From contig JASANC010001799.1 in the NCBI GenBank assembly GCA_030248135.1, positions 62,001-126,000 on the forward strand: DNA of 64,000 nt, read 5' to 3'. The notes under the pieces are model-generated. The model saw only the letters and a program-made list of their open reading frames with translations, was not told the origin of the DNA and ran no database searches. Positions 24,601-38,900 of this stretch are shown piece by piece. The translations under genes and the position numbers were made by a program. Position 1 is the first letter of the stretch; each line of letters opens with the position of its first letter. Source of the stretch: Theristus sp. LFF4_11 (lineage: Eukaryota > Nematoda > Chromadorea > Monhysterida > Xyalidae).

Positions 24601-27600
24601 ACAAAAGAAAACCTTTACATATTGCCGTTGAAACAGCGATTTTACACAAAACAGTCGCAGTCTAAATGACACGCACTGACTGCACTTTTTTCTATCACCA
24701 TGATGTTGCACAGTCACAAACAAAAACCGCACACACGCAATTGTGTTGTGCTGACTGGAAAACTCTTTTTCTGTCCAGACGACCAGTGTTCTCAAATGCG
24801 ATCACGACTCTGGCACGTGCGCTGAGATTCGCAAATGTTACGGGATGCCATGTCCAGTGCAGTCGGTGATTCCAGGTACATTGACATTGTATGTTTCTGC
24901 TTTCTCTTTCTGTTTTTCTTTTCGAGAGCCCGACTCGATTTATGGAGTTCGCTAAAAAAAGATTCAAATTGCTTGATGGGAGAACATTGAGCAGTTGACT
25001 TTATTAGCACTAGTCAGTGCATGTAAAGTTTTCAATTAATTGATAACTACGAACCCTTTTTGCATTGAAGAAGCAGCATTTTGTGGCGCCATTTTCTCAG
25101 TGTGGTTTTGTGGAAATTTTATAATTCGTTCACTATTTACATACGTTCAAAACTTAATTCAAACAAAAGAGTCCAAGCACTCACACCCAGGCAAAGACAA
25201 CGAGCTCGCCGCGCAGGGTGTCCATCCAGATGGCGTGGTCCCGGTGAACGCGCTGAAGTTTCCACCATCCAAGGTCGATGGTCCTTTGGTCGAGGACAAA
25301 GTGAAATGGCCTCAGGTTGGCGTTGCTTAGTTTTGGTTTTTGAACTTTTCAAACATGAAAAAGAGGATGTCGTTCTGGTAACAAATGTCTGCAACCGAGA
25401 CGATCCTTATGCAAAACCGACGACGTCTCAGAATCAATTCTAAAAAACGAGAAATCAAAACCTGTTGATGAGGAAAAAAGGTCGAAAAAAGCGCAAGGAG
25501 TAAGGACCAAGCGGACACAAACAGTAACCCCATTTGTGACCCATTTGTGATCTTCATTGCATTTTTTCCTGAAAATAGGGCTCCAAACTTTGGTGCACCC
25601 GTCATAACGGCGTGATGGGATGCCAACGCGTGCATCCGGAGAGCACCGAAGGCTCGTACAAACGAAAACCTGATGACGATGTGATTCACAAAGTGTTCGG
25701 TTGGTATGCGAAAACCCTGCACTTGTGTTTGTGAGTTGTTGCACACCGTTAAACACACAAACGCACTGGCGCATGTTTTGGTAGTATTGCGCGACGCTAT
25801 ATTTGGTAGTTTTTGTGTTTCAAACAGAGCTTTTTTGGTATGAAATATTGTGATTCATGAAGTTCTTTTCCCGCAATTTTTATCTTGCTCGCAAAAGAAC
25901 AGAAATGAGAAACAGAAAGCAAGAAAACATTACAATTAAAGGCGACCTACCAACGGAGGATGCTGAAGCCGCTGGCGACGTGCTGACGAAGTTCAGTGCA
26001 CCAAGCTCACCTGTCGAAATGGACTTGGCCGAAATTGAGAAGGTCAACTCTGAGTACTAATGCTGTAAAGTTCCGAAAACTCTTCGACATCTCAGTGATT
26101 ATTTTTGGTGCTTTTTGCTTTGTGTTCTGTTTTTTGTTTGTTTACAGTGTCAGGCCACACACAGGGAAACAATGAGCAAGCTGGGCATACTTTTCAGGAG
26201 TAAACCCGCTGCATTTTTTTGTTTGACAGGAACCACACCGCCGATACGACCTGTACAAATGCGATCAACCGAATCCAAGTAGTTGCCGAAAGCTGATGAC
26301 CTGCCCAAGACTGCCGTGCGATACTCTTCGCGATCATTATTCACGTTGTTAGTTGCGTTTTGATCTGAAAAGTCTATTTTTTGCTTTTTTGCATGCATAA
26401 GCTTTTGAAGAAAAGGCGCTTTAATCTCAGCAATCTTCAGATACTGAAAAAGAAATAGGTCAAAAAACTGTTCAAGAAATTGTTGAGTAGCTATTTACGT
26501 AAATGGAATTTGTTGAACTTCTTTTTCTCCGTCTGGACATTAAGACGTTATTAAATAGACAGTTATTCAAATAGAAAAGTCAAAGTTAAACTTATGTTCC
26601 AGCGTTCGTCACTGCGAAGAATCCTGAAACATCGGGTGAAGATGGTAAACTGAACGCCGTGAAGTTTAGTAAACCCAGCCAACTGGGTGATCCGGCCACA
26701 AATCCGGTTGATGACGTCATTCTGTGGGAGGCGGTGAGTTGGCGTCAACTGGCATATAGGCTGACGTGCTGTGGCAATTGGCATATTAGTGTTGTCGTCA
26801 AGTTTTAGTAGTCTTCCAGCGGTTGTGTGACGAGTTTCTCTAAACATATTATCCAACTTCACTCACATCGTTTTGTTTAAATATTCGCTGAAATCGTTGT
26901 TAAATTTAAAAAGTTTACACAACTCTTCAAAGTTCAACTCAACACCCGTCTCTCTTCTACCAGGACTCGGCGGACATTCTGTGCACCCTGCTGAATGGAG
27001 CGCAAACCTGTCAGCCGATCCATCCCGGGCAAACCGAGAAATGGTACAGACGAAAGCCGGACGACGATGTGCATCATGAGCTGTTTAGTAAGTCGCATTT
27101 TTGCTGGCCACAGTTTTTTCCTAAGATTTACAGTTTATAACAGTGAAGAAAAGCGAAAAACCATTTAGAAGTACCGACAAAACCGCCAGTAGAAGTGATT
27201 CCGGAGGTACTTACCGAGTTCACACCGGTTGGACCAAGTGGCTCCGTCGATCTGCCCGAAAGCGCCAAGGACACACAACCATCAAAAGCGGACGCACTCC
27301 CCGCGGTGCAGGCACCGTTCAACGTCGCGAAATGCTCCGAGCTAAACGGCGTCACTTGTCGCGATCCGAAAAGCTGTGAAGATTTACCGTGTGATTTGAT
27401 GGATTTGCGGCCACGTGCGTGGTTTTAATTTTTGTAGTTCTTTTAGTTGAGAATGAACGAGATTTTATGAATAGATTTGCTTTGTATGCTTATTATGCCT
27501 GACTGATCATTTGTTCTCAGTCAGGCGAGGGCTCACACCTTTGTGGTAGAAAATAGCAGTAGCCTAGTAGCTAGCCGGTTGCTGCGAGACGTGTCTGGTC

Positions 27601-29945
27601 CCATAAGATTTTCCGCGTCTCTTATTTTAAAATTGTTCTGCCAAACTCTTCTACAGACTCGCCAAATATTGTCACTTTAACCGGAAAAGACCCGCCAACT
27701 GGCAAGGATCGCCCGCTGAACGCGGCAAAGTTCAAAAATCGAGATGTGCCCCGTGACGTCACTGATCACGTCAACTTGCCAAAAGTGCATTTTGACCATG
27801 TTTCTATGACTTTTCCTGACGAGTGTGAACTCGTTTCTTTTGGTTACGCTTTGAAAAATGAACAATTTTTTTGGATCACGAACTTTTACAGTGACAAACA
27901 CAACTGGCATGCACGCTGTCAAATGAATGCGTGGTTGGTAACCAGTCCAGTAGTGTGCCAATGTCAACGTGTTTGGAACTAGACAGAAAAATTGATGTGC
28001 CAGCACAAAAAGGATTTGCAGTTGTTTGCCTCCAGGGAGCGAAACTGTGGTGCACGGAGCGAAATCAAGTGGAGCAGTGCCGTTCGTTGGACGACAACTT
28101 TCCAGGAGGCGTCAGGAATTTCACACGACGACCATCGGATGACGTCATACACCGTGTTTACTGTGAGTTCGTTAGTCTGGTTGAAAAAAAAACAGGATTC
28201 AGATTTATTCGTTTTTGCTGAAAGAATAAAGATTGAAAATTCTCCACAATCGCTCTAAACTTACCATGAAATCGCGATCATCGGAGACTAAAAAACTTAA
28301 AAAAAAACAAAAAACCTGTCTTTCCAGAAAAATCTGGTATCTGCTGATGTCATTAAAAAACAGCTCTGATGTTTTGAATCGGGACAAAAAAATCGGACAG
28401 TTTTTACGTGTTTCCACTCACAAGCTATTTTACGGTCTGACTGAAGCTTATATTTCAGTAGATCCATTGACGGATAATACTAAACTACCAACTGTTGTAA
28501 CAACCGAGGTGAATCCAACGAAACCAACGATATCGGTCGACATTCCACGCGAACAAAAGGTGACTGTGTTGTGTGTGACAAGAAATCATGTTCAATGTTG
28601 CATGCGTGCAAAACTCTCTTTTGCAAAAAATATTTTCGTCAATAACTGTCAAATGCAACCATGAAGGACCCCAACATTGGCGCCTACGAAATACAACGCT
28701 GTCAATCGGGACAATGTCAGACGGTCGGGCGGTGTACCGTGTTTCCATGTGACGTGCCCGGATTGACAATCGGTACGAAAGACTTTTTTCTGTCGACCAA
28801 TCTCATCGATTCAACAAAACTTTGTTTTTTTTTGTTCAACGTTTAAGGACAACCAAACGAAGTCAGCGTTGTAACACCAGAGACGAATGACAAAAACGAG
28901 GGCACCGTACATGCAGTCACAGCAGAGGCGGAGTCGACCACTGATCCGGATTTCGTCACCGACCTCATCAAGGTGCCACAGCCGCAGGTTGGTGACGTCA
29001 ACTTTTTTCAGACAATCGAATTCAATTGCTGAAATTAAAGACACAAGTTAGAAATAATAAATAAACTTTATCTGAAATTGTGCAAGCGCGCAGTTTTGAC
29101 CAATACACAATATTCAAACAAGAAGTTGCAGTTCGCAAGAAGTATATATGAGAAATTCAAAACAAAACTGAAATTAATGAAAAACAATTTGATTGCTTTC
29201 GTTCTCTCACCAACGAACCATCGCAGAAAGCCAACATTCTCTGCACCAAATTGAACAGCGTCGAAAAGTGCAGACCGATTCCGAAGGACACTGTAGAAAT
29301 CCGCTACAAGCGCAAACCGACCGACGAAGCTATTCATCAGCTGCATGACATTGACACCGGTACAGTTAGATCGATAGAAGATTCATCTCTCGACAGTTCA
29401 AATTTCATAGAAGTAACATGAACGGTATAGAAGTTCATCGATGTTTTTTCATGAACAGTAACGATTCTTTTGCTATTCGTTTTACTCGAGCACACAGCCA
29501 CCTCTTTTGCAACAATTATAATTCCAACTAAACGCCCACAGTTCGTCCAGCCCAGAAGTCACCCAGAAGTCACTGTAAAAAACTTGAAAACATTCAAAAC
29601 ACACTGAAAAAGGTGTAAAATCCCTGAAGGAGAACAACCGGCTGGATCGATTGCTTGTGGTCTGTGTTCTTTCTCACTGATTTTTTTGAAAAGGTGTAAT
29701 TTCCAGAGGAAGTCCCACTGAGACCGCTACCACCAACCGGCATTATCGAATGTGGTTTCGGCCAACCACCGATTCAGATCGTTGTAACTCCACGGCAACG
29801 TCACCTATTGCTCGACATGCCGGAAGCATTGAAAGTTAGAAACTGTTTTCTGTTTGAAAAAATTTACAAACCGCGTGCCGTCAGCCACCGTCTGAAGACC
29901 GTGCAATCAATAAATATTTGGTTTGTTGAACATTCACACACACAC

Positions 29946-29982
<37 letters not shown>

Positions 29983-32900
29983 ACACACACTCACCACACA
30001 CCGACCGACACACAGACACACACACACAAACACACAGACAAAAAAGTTGTAAACAGACACACAGACACACACACTCACCACACACCGACACAGACACACA
30101 CACACAAACACACAGACAAAAAAGTTGTAAACAGACACACAGACACACACACACACTCACCACACACCGACACACCGACTCACAGACACACACAGACACA
30201 CACACACACAGACACACACAGACACACACAGACACATACAGACACATACAGACACACACGCTCACCACACACCACACACCGACACACCGACTCACAGACT
30301 CACAGACACACACAGACGCACACAGACACACACAGACACATACAGACACATACAGACACACACACTCACCACACACCACACACCGACACACCGACTCACA
30401 GACTCACAGACACACACAGACACACACAGACACACACAGACACACACCGACATAGACATACACAGACACACCAACTCACAGACTCACACACACAGACACA
30501 CACAGACCCACACAGCCACACACAGACACACACAGACACATACAGACACACACAGACACACACAGACACACACAGACACACACAGACACACACAGAGACA
30601 TACAGACACACACACTCACCACACACCGACACACCGACTCACAGACTCACAGACACACACAGACACACTGACACACACAGACACACACAGACACATACAG
30701 TCACTCACAGACACACACAGACACACACAGACACACAGACACACACAGACACATACAGACACATACAGACACACACACACAGACACACACAGACACAGAC
30801 ACACACAGACACAGACAGACACAGACACACACAGACACATACAGTCACTCACAGACACACACAGACACACACAGACACACAGACACACACAGACACAGAC
30901 ACACACAGACAAACACAGACACAGACACACACAGACAAACACAGATACACACAAAATGGAACGAACTTGTTTGTGATAATAAAAACTTCTACCGAAATCA
31001 GAAGCCGCCTTTCACGATCGAAGGAAACACAATCAGTCCTTCCACGCAACGACCGGAGAACCTGATGTGCCGAAACACCTGGCCATGCCGCGTTCCTTTC
31101 CAACCAGGTTGACTGAAAATAATAATAAACCTGCGCACAATGATCAGAAGCAAAAAAATGAACTGTCTCTGTTTTTATAATCAGTATCAGTAAACCCTTT
31201 GCCGATTGTTCGTTGACTACAAAAAAACTTTGTATTAAAATTCCATTTACACAACTTTGGTCACCTAACAATTTGCTGAGTAAACTTCAGAGTAATTCTC
31301 TTAGTGCCGAACTTTTCAAACAAACAAATAAACCAACCAATTCCAACCACGAAATTATCAATGACCGTTCACGCTGCACTGTTTTCTAAAAACTGTTTGA
31401 AACTGTCAGGTGCTCCGCTGACCGTTGAAACGGCTGTTCGTGAGAACGGAAAACTCAGCGCCAAACAAGCAATTCCGAGTTTCGATCAGCTTGAAGACGG
31501 TCCGACAGCGAAGCCGAGGGTGAAGGTATCCGTCTCCATTGTGAGTTATATCAAAAAAAGTTTGAAAACGTTTTTACTCAGCAACTCAGCAACAATTTTT
31601 AACGGACCAAGATTTACTCAACACTTCGTTGAGTAAGTAACAAATGGCTGAGTAGCTTATTCACAAAATATTTTGAGTAAAAGATTACTCACAAAAATGT
31701 ACAACTTTTTGTTTCTCTATAAATGTAGCATTCACCTCAGCTATACATGTAGCAACAATGCTCCAATAAAACTGACGAACCAGGAAGAAATCCACCATCT
31801 CAAAGGCGACCTTATCTGTTTTTCAGTAAATCTAAAAATCATATGCTGTTTATTCAGGGCACCGAAACGGCCTGCGTGACCAACAACGAAGGCGTCACAA
31901 CCAATTGCTTCGACGTCAATCCGCCCGGTGCGGACACCGTTGAGGTGGCGCACCCAGATCCAACGAAACCGTACGTCGTTCGCCTGTACGGACACCCGGA
32001 TGGCCTAATCGTCGGACCACCGGTGGGGCCGATCGTTTGTGGCCCGCTCATGCCGTTGAGTCCCACGGTTGATGTGACGGTGCCGGATAGATATCAGGTA
32101 AAGTGTGTCGACATGTGATTGTAAAAAACACGTCCAAAAAGGAAAAGGGGTCGAAGAGTGATAAAGTCCGAAATCATTCAAAAAAGTCTGAAAGTGGTCA
32201 TTGCAGGCTAGTGGCTTGGTTACTTGGGTTTCGGTCAATGGTTATCCAACTTTTTGGCTGGATTAGATTTTTTCTGTGTCCCTCGATGTCAGTGTTTCTG
32301 AATTACCTACAAACACTATTACCTTGTAAACTACTCATGGATACAAAACAAAAACACCGGACACTAAAACATAAAAACGTTTTTCCCACCGAACCTGACT
32401 GCAATTGATTTTAGCTTTCGAACTGATTTACAGGACATTCTTGAGCACCGATTGACCAATTTTACGGGTAAAATGTACAACTTTTTTTTGTTTTTGTTCA
32501 GCGTCCAAACACAACAATACAAATCGAGGTTTACGACCACGACCGGAACCAACTGATTAAGACTGTTCATTGTTACAGTTGGCCGTGTAGTATCACCGGC
32601 ATGGAATTGTGTGAGTTTGGCAGAAAGTTGTTTGAGAAAGCAAAAAGAAACGGAGAAAAGCGAGATCCGCAAAAAGCATTCCATTTATTGAAACAGCTTT
32701 TTCACTTTTCATTGAACTTAGTCAACAAATCCCAACAGTGCCGCTCCAAAAAAACGCAATAATTCATTCGGTCATTCTGTCATCAAGACTCAGAAATGAC
32801 GAACACGGACAAAAAACAAAAGATAAACGCAACCAAAAAATTCAAAACAGATTACCCAACAATTTCGCTGCAACCAACGATCATCACACCCAACAACGAA

Positions 32901-35900
32901 CGCCTCTATCCGCCACTGATTATCGTGCAACCGGATCAAATCTATCAGCCGCCGCGATATCAGATTCATATACAGCTTCCAGAATATCCGGTGAAGTTTG
33001 TTGATTTTTTTGCAGATTATTGTTTGTTACGGGAAAACCTTATCAGGAGAGACAACATGCACGTTTTCAAAGCCAGTCATAAAACTGCACCCAAAAAAAC
33101 GCTGTCACGTGCACGCTGTGCCAGTGGTGTGTTTGTGCATGCAAAGGTTGAAAAGTGCACGACCAGGTTCGGCCAAGGGTCTACAAGAATTATTGAAAAA
33201 ACAAACAGAAAAATTTCAGAAACCGACAGAATACTGTGTTGCAACGAGCGAGATCCCTCGTGACTGTCGACCGATCGATCCAGAACAGACGACGATCATT
33301 GTCTATCCGAAACCAGGCGATCTAGTCTGGGATATTCGCATTTACGGTAAAGTCCTTTGTCGAAATAACCTTGCATTTCCCGGTCTTGAGACAATCTTGC
33401 CTGATAGTCAAGGAACATCCTTTTTGAACAACGTGTGTTCGATAGTACTCGGTTCATTGTTTCGTGTTCTCTGACGGTTCATTGTTTCACTGGCAATCTT
33501 GTTTTTTTAAACCATGCAGCAAGATCATTTTGAGGCTTTTTTTACCGAGCACGGACTTTGAGTGTCAAAATTTTTCTCACTTTTCACAGTACTAAAGTTC
33601 GTTGTGAACCATAATTTCTTTGTGTCAGTCAGTTAGGACAAAAATATCAGCAATTGCAGTTATACATATTATTGACTTTTAATCTATCTTTGCTTTGTCG
33701 TTTCAGGGCCGCCTACCAGTAAGTTTTTCACGTTTTCAAATTACGGAATTTTTTTATCGACTTTGTGACATCATTTCGATGTACATGATTGAACACAACC
33801 GAAAGTCTCAACGCACTGTCCTGGTCTAGCCAGTGTATCTCGCTTTGCAACACGTCGCTTTGAGACATAACACATCAGTAATCAAACGCACTGGCACACG
33901 AACACTACATGCATACTGTAGTGTGTGTGCATGTAGGTAGCTTATTTGTGCATCCTCATAAATGCAGAGAACAAACACGTTGAAAAAACGTGCAGGAAAT
34001 TCAAAACGGACTTTGCTATGTTTTCCACAGGCATTTCCACCACGACAACCGCATTACCGCTGACTGCACCGACCATATCATCGATGCTGCCAACCTCTCC
34101 AACTGCCGTGATCGTCACGCGACCCACACGCCCACAAATCGTTGTGTTGGTCAAGAATCCTAACCAACAGGTTTGAGACGTATGTATTTCACTGTGTCGA
34201 ATACGTTTTGGCTTTAACTTTTAGAATATATACAATCATTTTGTATGGTGGATGTGTTCCAAAGTTGCACACAAACACACTGGCACACTGTTTCCCATCA
34301 TACCATACACATATTCGTGTGCCGGTGTTTTTGAGTGTGGTTACTCTGCGCAACACGAGAAAAAAAAGCGGAAAATAATATCTGCGCCGTATACCTCCTG
34401 CCCATACATTTTACCTCACAGTTTACCAAAAGCATGTTGAGAAATGTCCGGTCTTCAAGCTAGGACACAACAATTTCAGGGCACAACCACAATTATCGTC
34501 ACCCAGCCGGGCTTTCCAGTGCAGACCGTCCAATGTACCATCGGAAGACCATGCCAAATCACAGTTCAACCAAGTAAAGTCCTAGACTAAAACTAGAAAA
34601 AGACAATCTCACACAGTCGGAAACAAACACACTGGCATATACACACACCCGAGCTGCTGTAATATCGTATGTGAGGGAGTGACATTTGTATCTGCGAAAC
34701 AGTTACTCAGTGACGTTTTCATACAATGACTTGATTGCAAAAAAACATCAGTATCGCTCGCCTTGAACGCATGAACTTGAATAAGCAACAATGTTTAAAG
34801 TTTCAAAACTTCCAGACGTCGACGTTACGATCGAAGAACAAGGTCAAGGAGACAGTGGGCAATGGAGCACAATCACGGTGTTGATTCCACACGCCAGTCA
34901 AAAGCAAACGAGCTTAGTGATTCGCTGTTCACCGGTTCGTTTCGCTGTTTTTTTCACAAAACAGTTTTTTTCGAAAATCAAAAGAAAAAAATTGTTCTTT
35001 AATTCAGCAAAACCAAACAACTTACAGGAAGACGTGCAGTACTGCGGCTACAGACAGGGCTATGAGCGGGTTTGCTTTGATTTGAATCGTTATGCACCGC
35101 GAACAGATGTGCCGCCGGGCGTTGAGCCACCGTTCGATTGTGAAGGTATGGTGCTTTCGTCTGTGTTCAGTTTCATGTGCCCTGTTGAAATTTGCCTTCA
35201 GTGATATTGAATTTCATAAATATGGCCGTAAAACAGTGTTCCGGTTCCGGAAATACATTTTGCGATTGTACGTATTAGTACAGTATCTACTTTGACAAAC
35301 AGATCTTGTTTAGCAACCTCCTCCGTTTTACCCTCGCATGGTAAAAAAACTTAAAAGGGATGTGATTCGATCTGGCGAATGGTGAACATCCCTGCTGTGA
35401 CCTTGATCGCTTCATAGTTCTCCTTGATGCACTTCTCTATCGTCACCTTTCGAACGACCATGATAGAACCTGAAAGGTGACGCTTTTTTCAACCAGACAA
35501 TGGTTATTTCATTAGGAACGACCGTACCACCAGTGACCGCAACACCAGCAATCATCACGATTCCATCGTGGTCGACGACACCCAGCACGCCAACCATTAC
35601 ACCATGGACGTTATTCCCACCTGAAACAAAGACAACCGCCGTGAACACGTTCCCGCCATTCCCGACGGATGCGATGACGACGACAATGACGACTACGGTG
35701 ACGACGACGACCTCGTCGTTGGACAACCGTAACAACACAATCGTTGGCGGTCACGTCACCTGGCAGATCACGACCAACGGACTGTACGTGACACTTGTGA
35801 AGGAGCCGCCGAATCCGGTGAGGGACTAGGAGTTTTCCGTCTGTTTTCTTTTTGTTTCGATCACACTGTACCATTAAGAACACGCTTTGCTGAAAGCCTT

Positions 35901-38900
35901 TCTTTGTGAAGCTTGTTGCATGTTTTTAACACTGCAGCTGCAAGATTTTAGTGCGTGTTCGGTGGTTTTTTGCGGTTTCACCCGGTGCGAAGACCCGGGT
36001 CATCGTCGCGACCCATGTAAAAATTGCCCGCTTTGTTGTCTCGTCCCGACGAAACTATTGTTTTATCGTAAAGTATGCAAAAATTGATATTTATTTTTTA
36101 ATCGCCACTTATGCAACACAACACAGGACGGCGCCACATACGAAGTTCTTGTTTGCGACCGCACTGGAGTGAGATGTAGGAACCCGCTGAACTGCACAAC
36201 GTTCCCGTGCCAAGTGCCCGTCGATCGAAGTTTGTTTTATATTCTTGAACATTGAAAAAAAATACATAAAAATTTTAATAATGTTTAGTTTTATCAATGC
36301 GCTTTGTCTCATTGCGTTTCATCCGTTGAACATAAAATTACAAATGGAATTGCTGCGACAAAACAAAAAGTTTGTCTTTCAAAATTTGAATTGCGAGTTC
36401 ATGTCATGTTTGTTTTCAGACACAGATGTCGCGATCAAAACGATTTGTCATCCACCAAAGAATCGACCGTCACCCTGTAGCGCGGTCAGAATCCACGAGG
36501 GCTCCGTCACCTATGCGGTCACTGATCGAATTCAAATACCGCAAGTGCGCAAATGCTATTTATTTTATTTGATTCAAAAGCCAATTCTAACAGCTTTTTT
36601 AAAAATTTATTCTTGGTAGTCGCGCTTTTTTCAAATCTTCAAAAAAGCAACTATGATCAAACTTCGTGAGCTCGGAATTTTTGACCTCATTGAATTCCAG
36701 GGAGCAAAAGAGGTTTGCATTCTGAAAAACAATCAACAGCTGCGCTGTGAACCGGTTGACTGGCGGGACACGTTCTTTCATCACGAGCGGAGTCCCTCGG
36801 ACAAAATGACTTACCAATTCGGTAAGATAAAGTTTTAAACGTATCTTATGAATCTTACCTCTTGTTTTTTTTTGATTAAAAGAAACACCCAAAAGCTAAC
36901 TGTCTGCCCAAGCAGACACACCTTGCATAATTCACAATTTTTCTCTTGCAGTCATCGATCCATATGCTAAATCGGAGATAACAACAGTCTGGGGACAGGT
37001 CTGGAATTACGCGCACTACATTCGATATCAGTCGAAAGGGCAGCGCAACGTTGAGATTGAATTCACGCACACCCCCGTGAGTAAAACAAAAAACCAACAA
37101 AAAACCGTCAGTACCACAGACACCAGCTTGTCCGCCCTAAGAAAGATCTGAAAAGTGGCTTCTACTAGAAGCATGTTTAATCGCACCACAAAATCAACAT
37201 AACAAACAAACCGAACAATGATTTTGGCGATGTTTTTAGCCAGGGCTAAGCCAAAAAAGCGCACAGAATACCGTCAAGTAGAGCGCCCGTCGAGTTTTTC
37301 TGTCATTGAGTGTCCACACAGTCCTCGGCGGGGCTCGATCCTCCGAACTCACTTGGGCTAACGAGCTACACACCCAGGCCACGAGGGTGACAAAATCTAA
37401 AAAATGAAAGTTGAATGATAATCTCTGCGAAAACCAACGTTTTTGCACAACAATGCCAGCCGGCCACCAGTTACGATGTGATGCAATGCAATCGACACTA
37501 CGAATGCCACAAGGTGCACACCTGCGATCAGTATCCGTATTTGCCGTGCACCGTCCCGCTGCCGAGTGAGACAGACGGTAAATTTGTGGGTTTTGTGTTT
37601 CGAGTTTGTCAAATCTCGGTTTATGTTACGGAGAAAACAGACAGCTGTCAGGGTCCTTTCTTCGTGTGGAGAAATGCAGCGTTTCGCATATTGTCTAAAA
37701 ATTCTTGAATGAAGTTTTGAAGAACCGGAGAAATAAAATTCGGACGCCAAAACAACTTCTGCCTCGAGCATTCGCACAAGCTCATCAACTTTAGGCTCGG
37801 TGACATTCCGAATCGCAGCAAAGCAGGGCACAAGAACGCTGGCAAGTCATGTGACTTGGACGACAATTGACGGTCGATTCGTCAGTGGCAATCTCACAGA
37901 CGTCCTACGGGTCGGCCAGGTGGGCGTACAGCAACATCCGGACATAAAAAGTCCCAGTCTGAAAGTCATGCGCATCTAGACACTTATTTTTGCACGGTCA
38001 CGCACCAACACAATAGCAAAGCAAATGTGCCCCGCGTGTTGGTATGGTGTGCTTACCAGTGGTTTATTTGCCACTTAACTTGCTACATAATTTGTAGCAC
38101 ATGCACACGCTTCTGTAGTGAAGATGCGCCTGCAACTATTCCACAAATGATTGACAGAATCATTTACAAAACAAGCGCGCCAGGAGAAAAAGATAAACGG
38201 TTTATCATTCCAGGGTACGAATATTCAATCCATCTGCACGCAATACGCAACCAATCCGAACGGAAGACCAATGTACTGTCAGCGGATACAGGCAAACACT
38301 GACGTTACAGAAACGAACGGCCATTTGACGGTGGAACACAGTCGGCTACCGGGCACAACAACAACCGTCGGGGAAATGGTCTACTCGTTGCATAGTAAGT
38401 TTCGAAAATATTCGAAACAAACGTCTCCTGTATGTGTTCTTCCATTCAAACACACAGGCAGCATTCAATACATGTTTTGCCAGTGTGTTTGTCTATGACT
38501 GTGCACATGCTCTTGAAAAAGAAGTGTACGGTTTTCAAGCAATGCTTTTTGTGAAAACTAAAATTGCAAAATGTTTCAAACTAGCATAAATTTTATTAAT
38601 TCCAGCGGGACCACGTGAAGGCTTCCAGAAGCCGGTCACAAAATTCTTGACGTCCTTCACGCCATTCAGTCAGAAAATCATGGTCAATCACGCTTCGGAA
38701 TTTTCGGTTCGTTTCGTTGCCCTGGAATATGAGCGATTTCTGAGAGATGTAAATGTTGCAAAAAAATCAGCTGACAATATTTTCAGCGGACCTTATTTTC
38801 AGCTGCCCGTTAACACTGTTAGTCTCGACGTCGTTCTCTGCACACAGTCAGACATCTGTCAACAGTATACGATCAATGAGCTGCAGCTGTTTCCGTTCGA

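Noticed and set aside
29923..31065. 380-codon plus-strand ORF rich in His and Thr
   Set aside because: It is the CA-rich satellite read in one frame, and real module 25 exons flank it in a consistent splice model.
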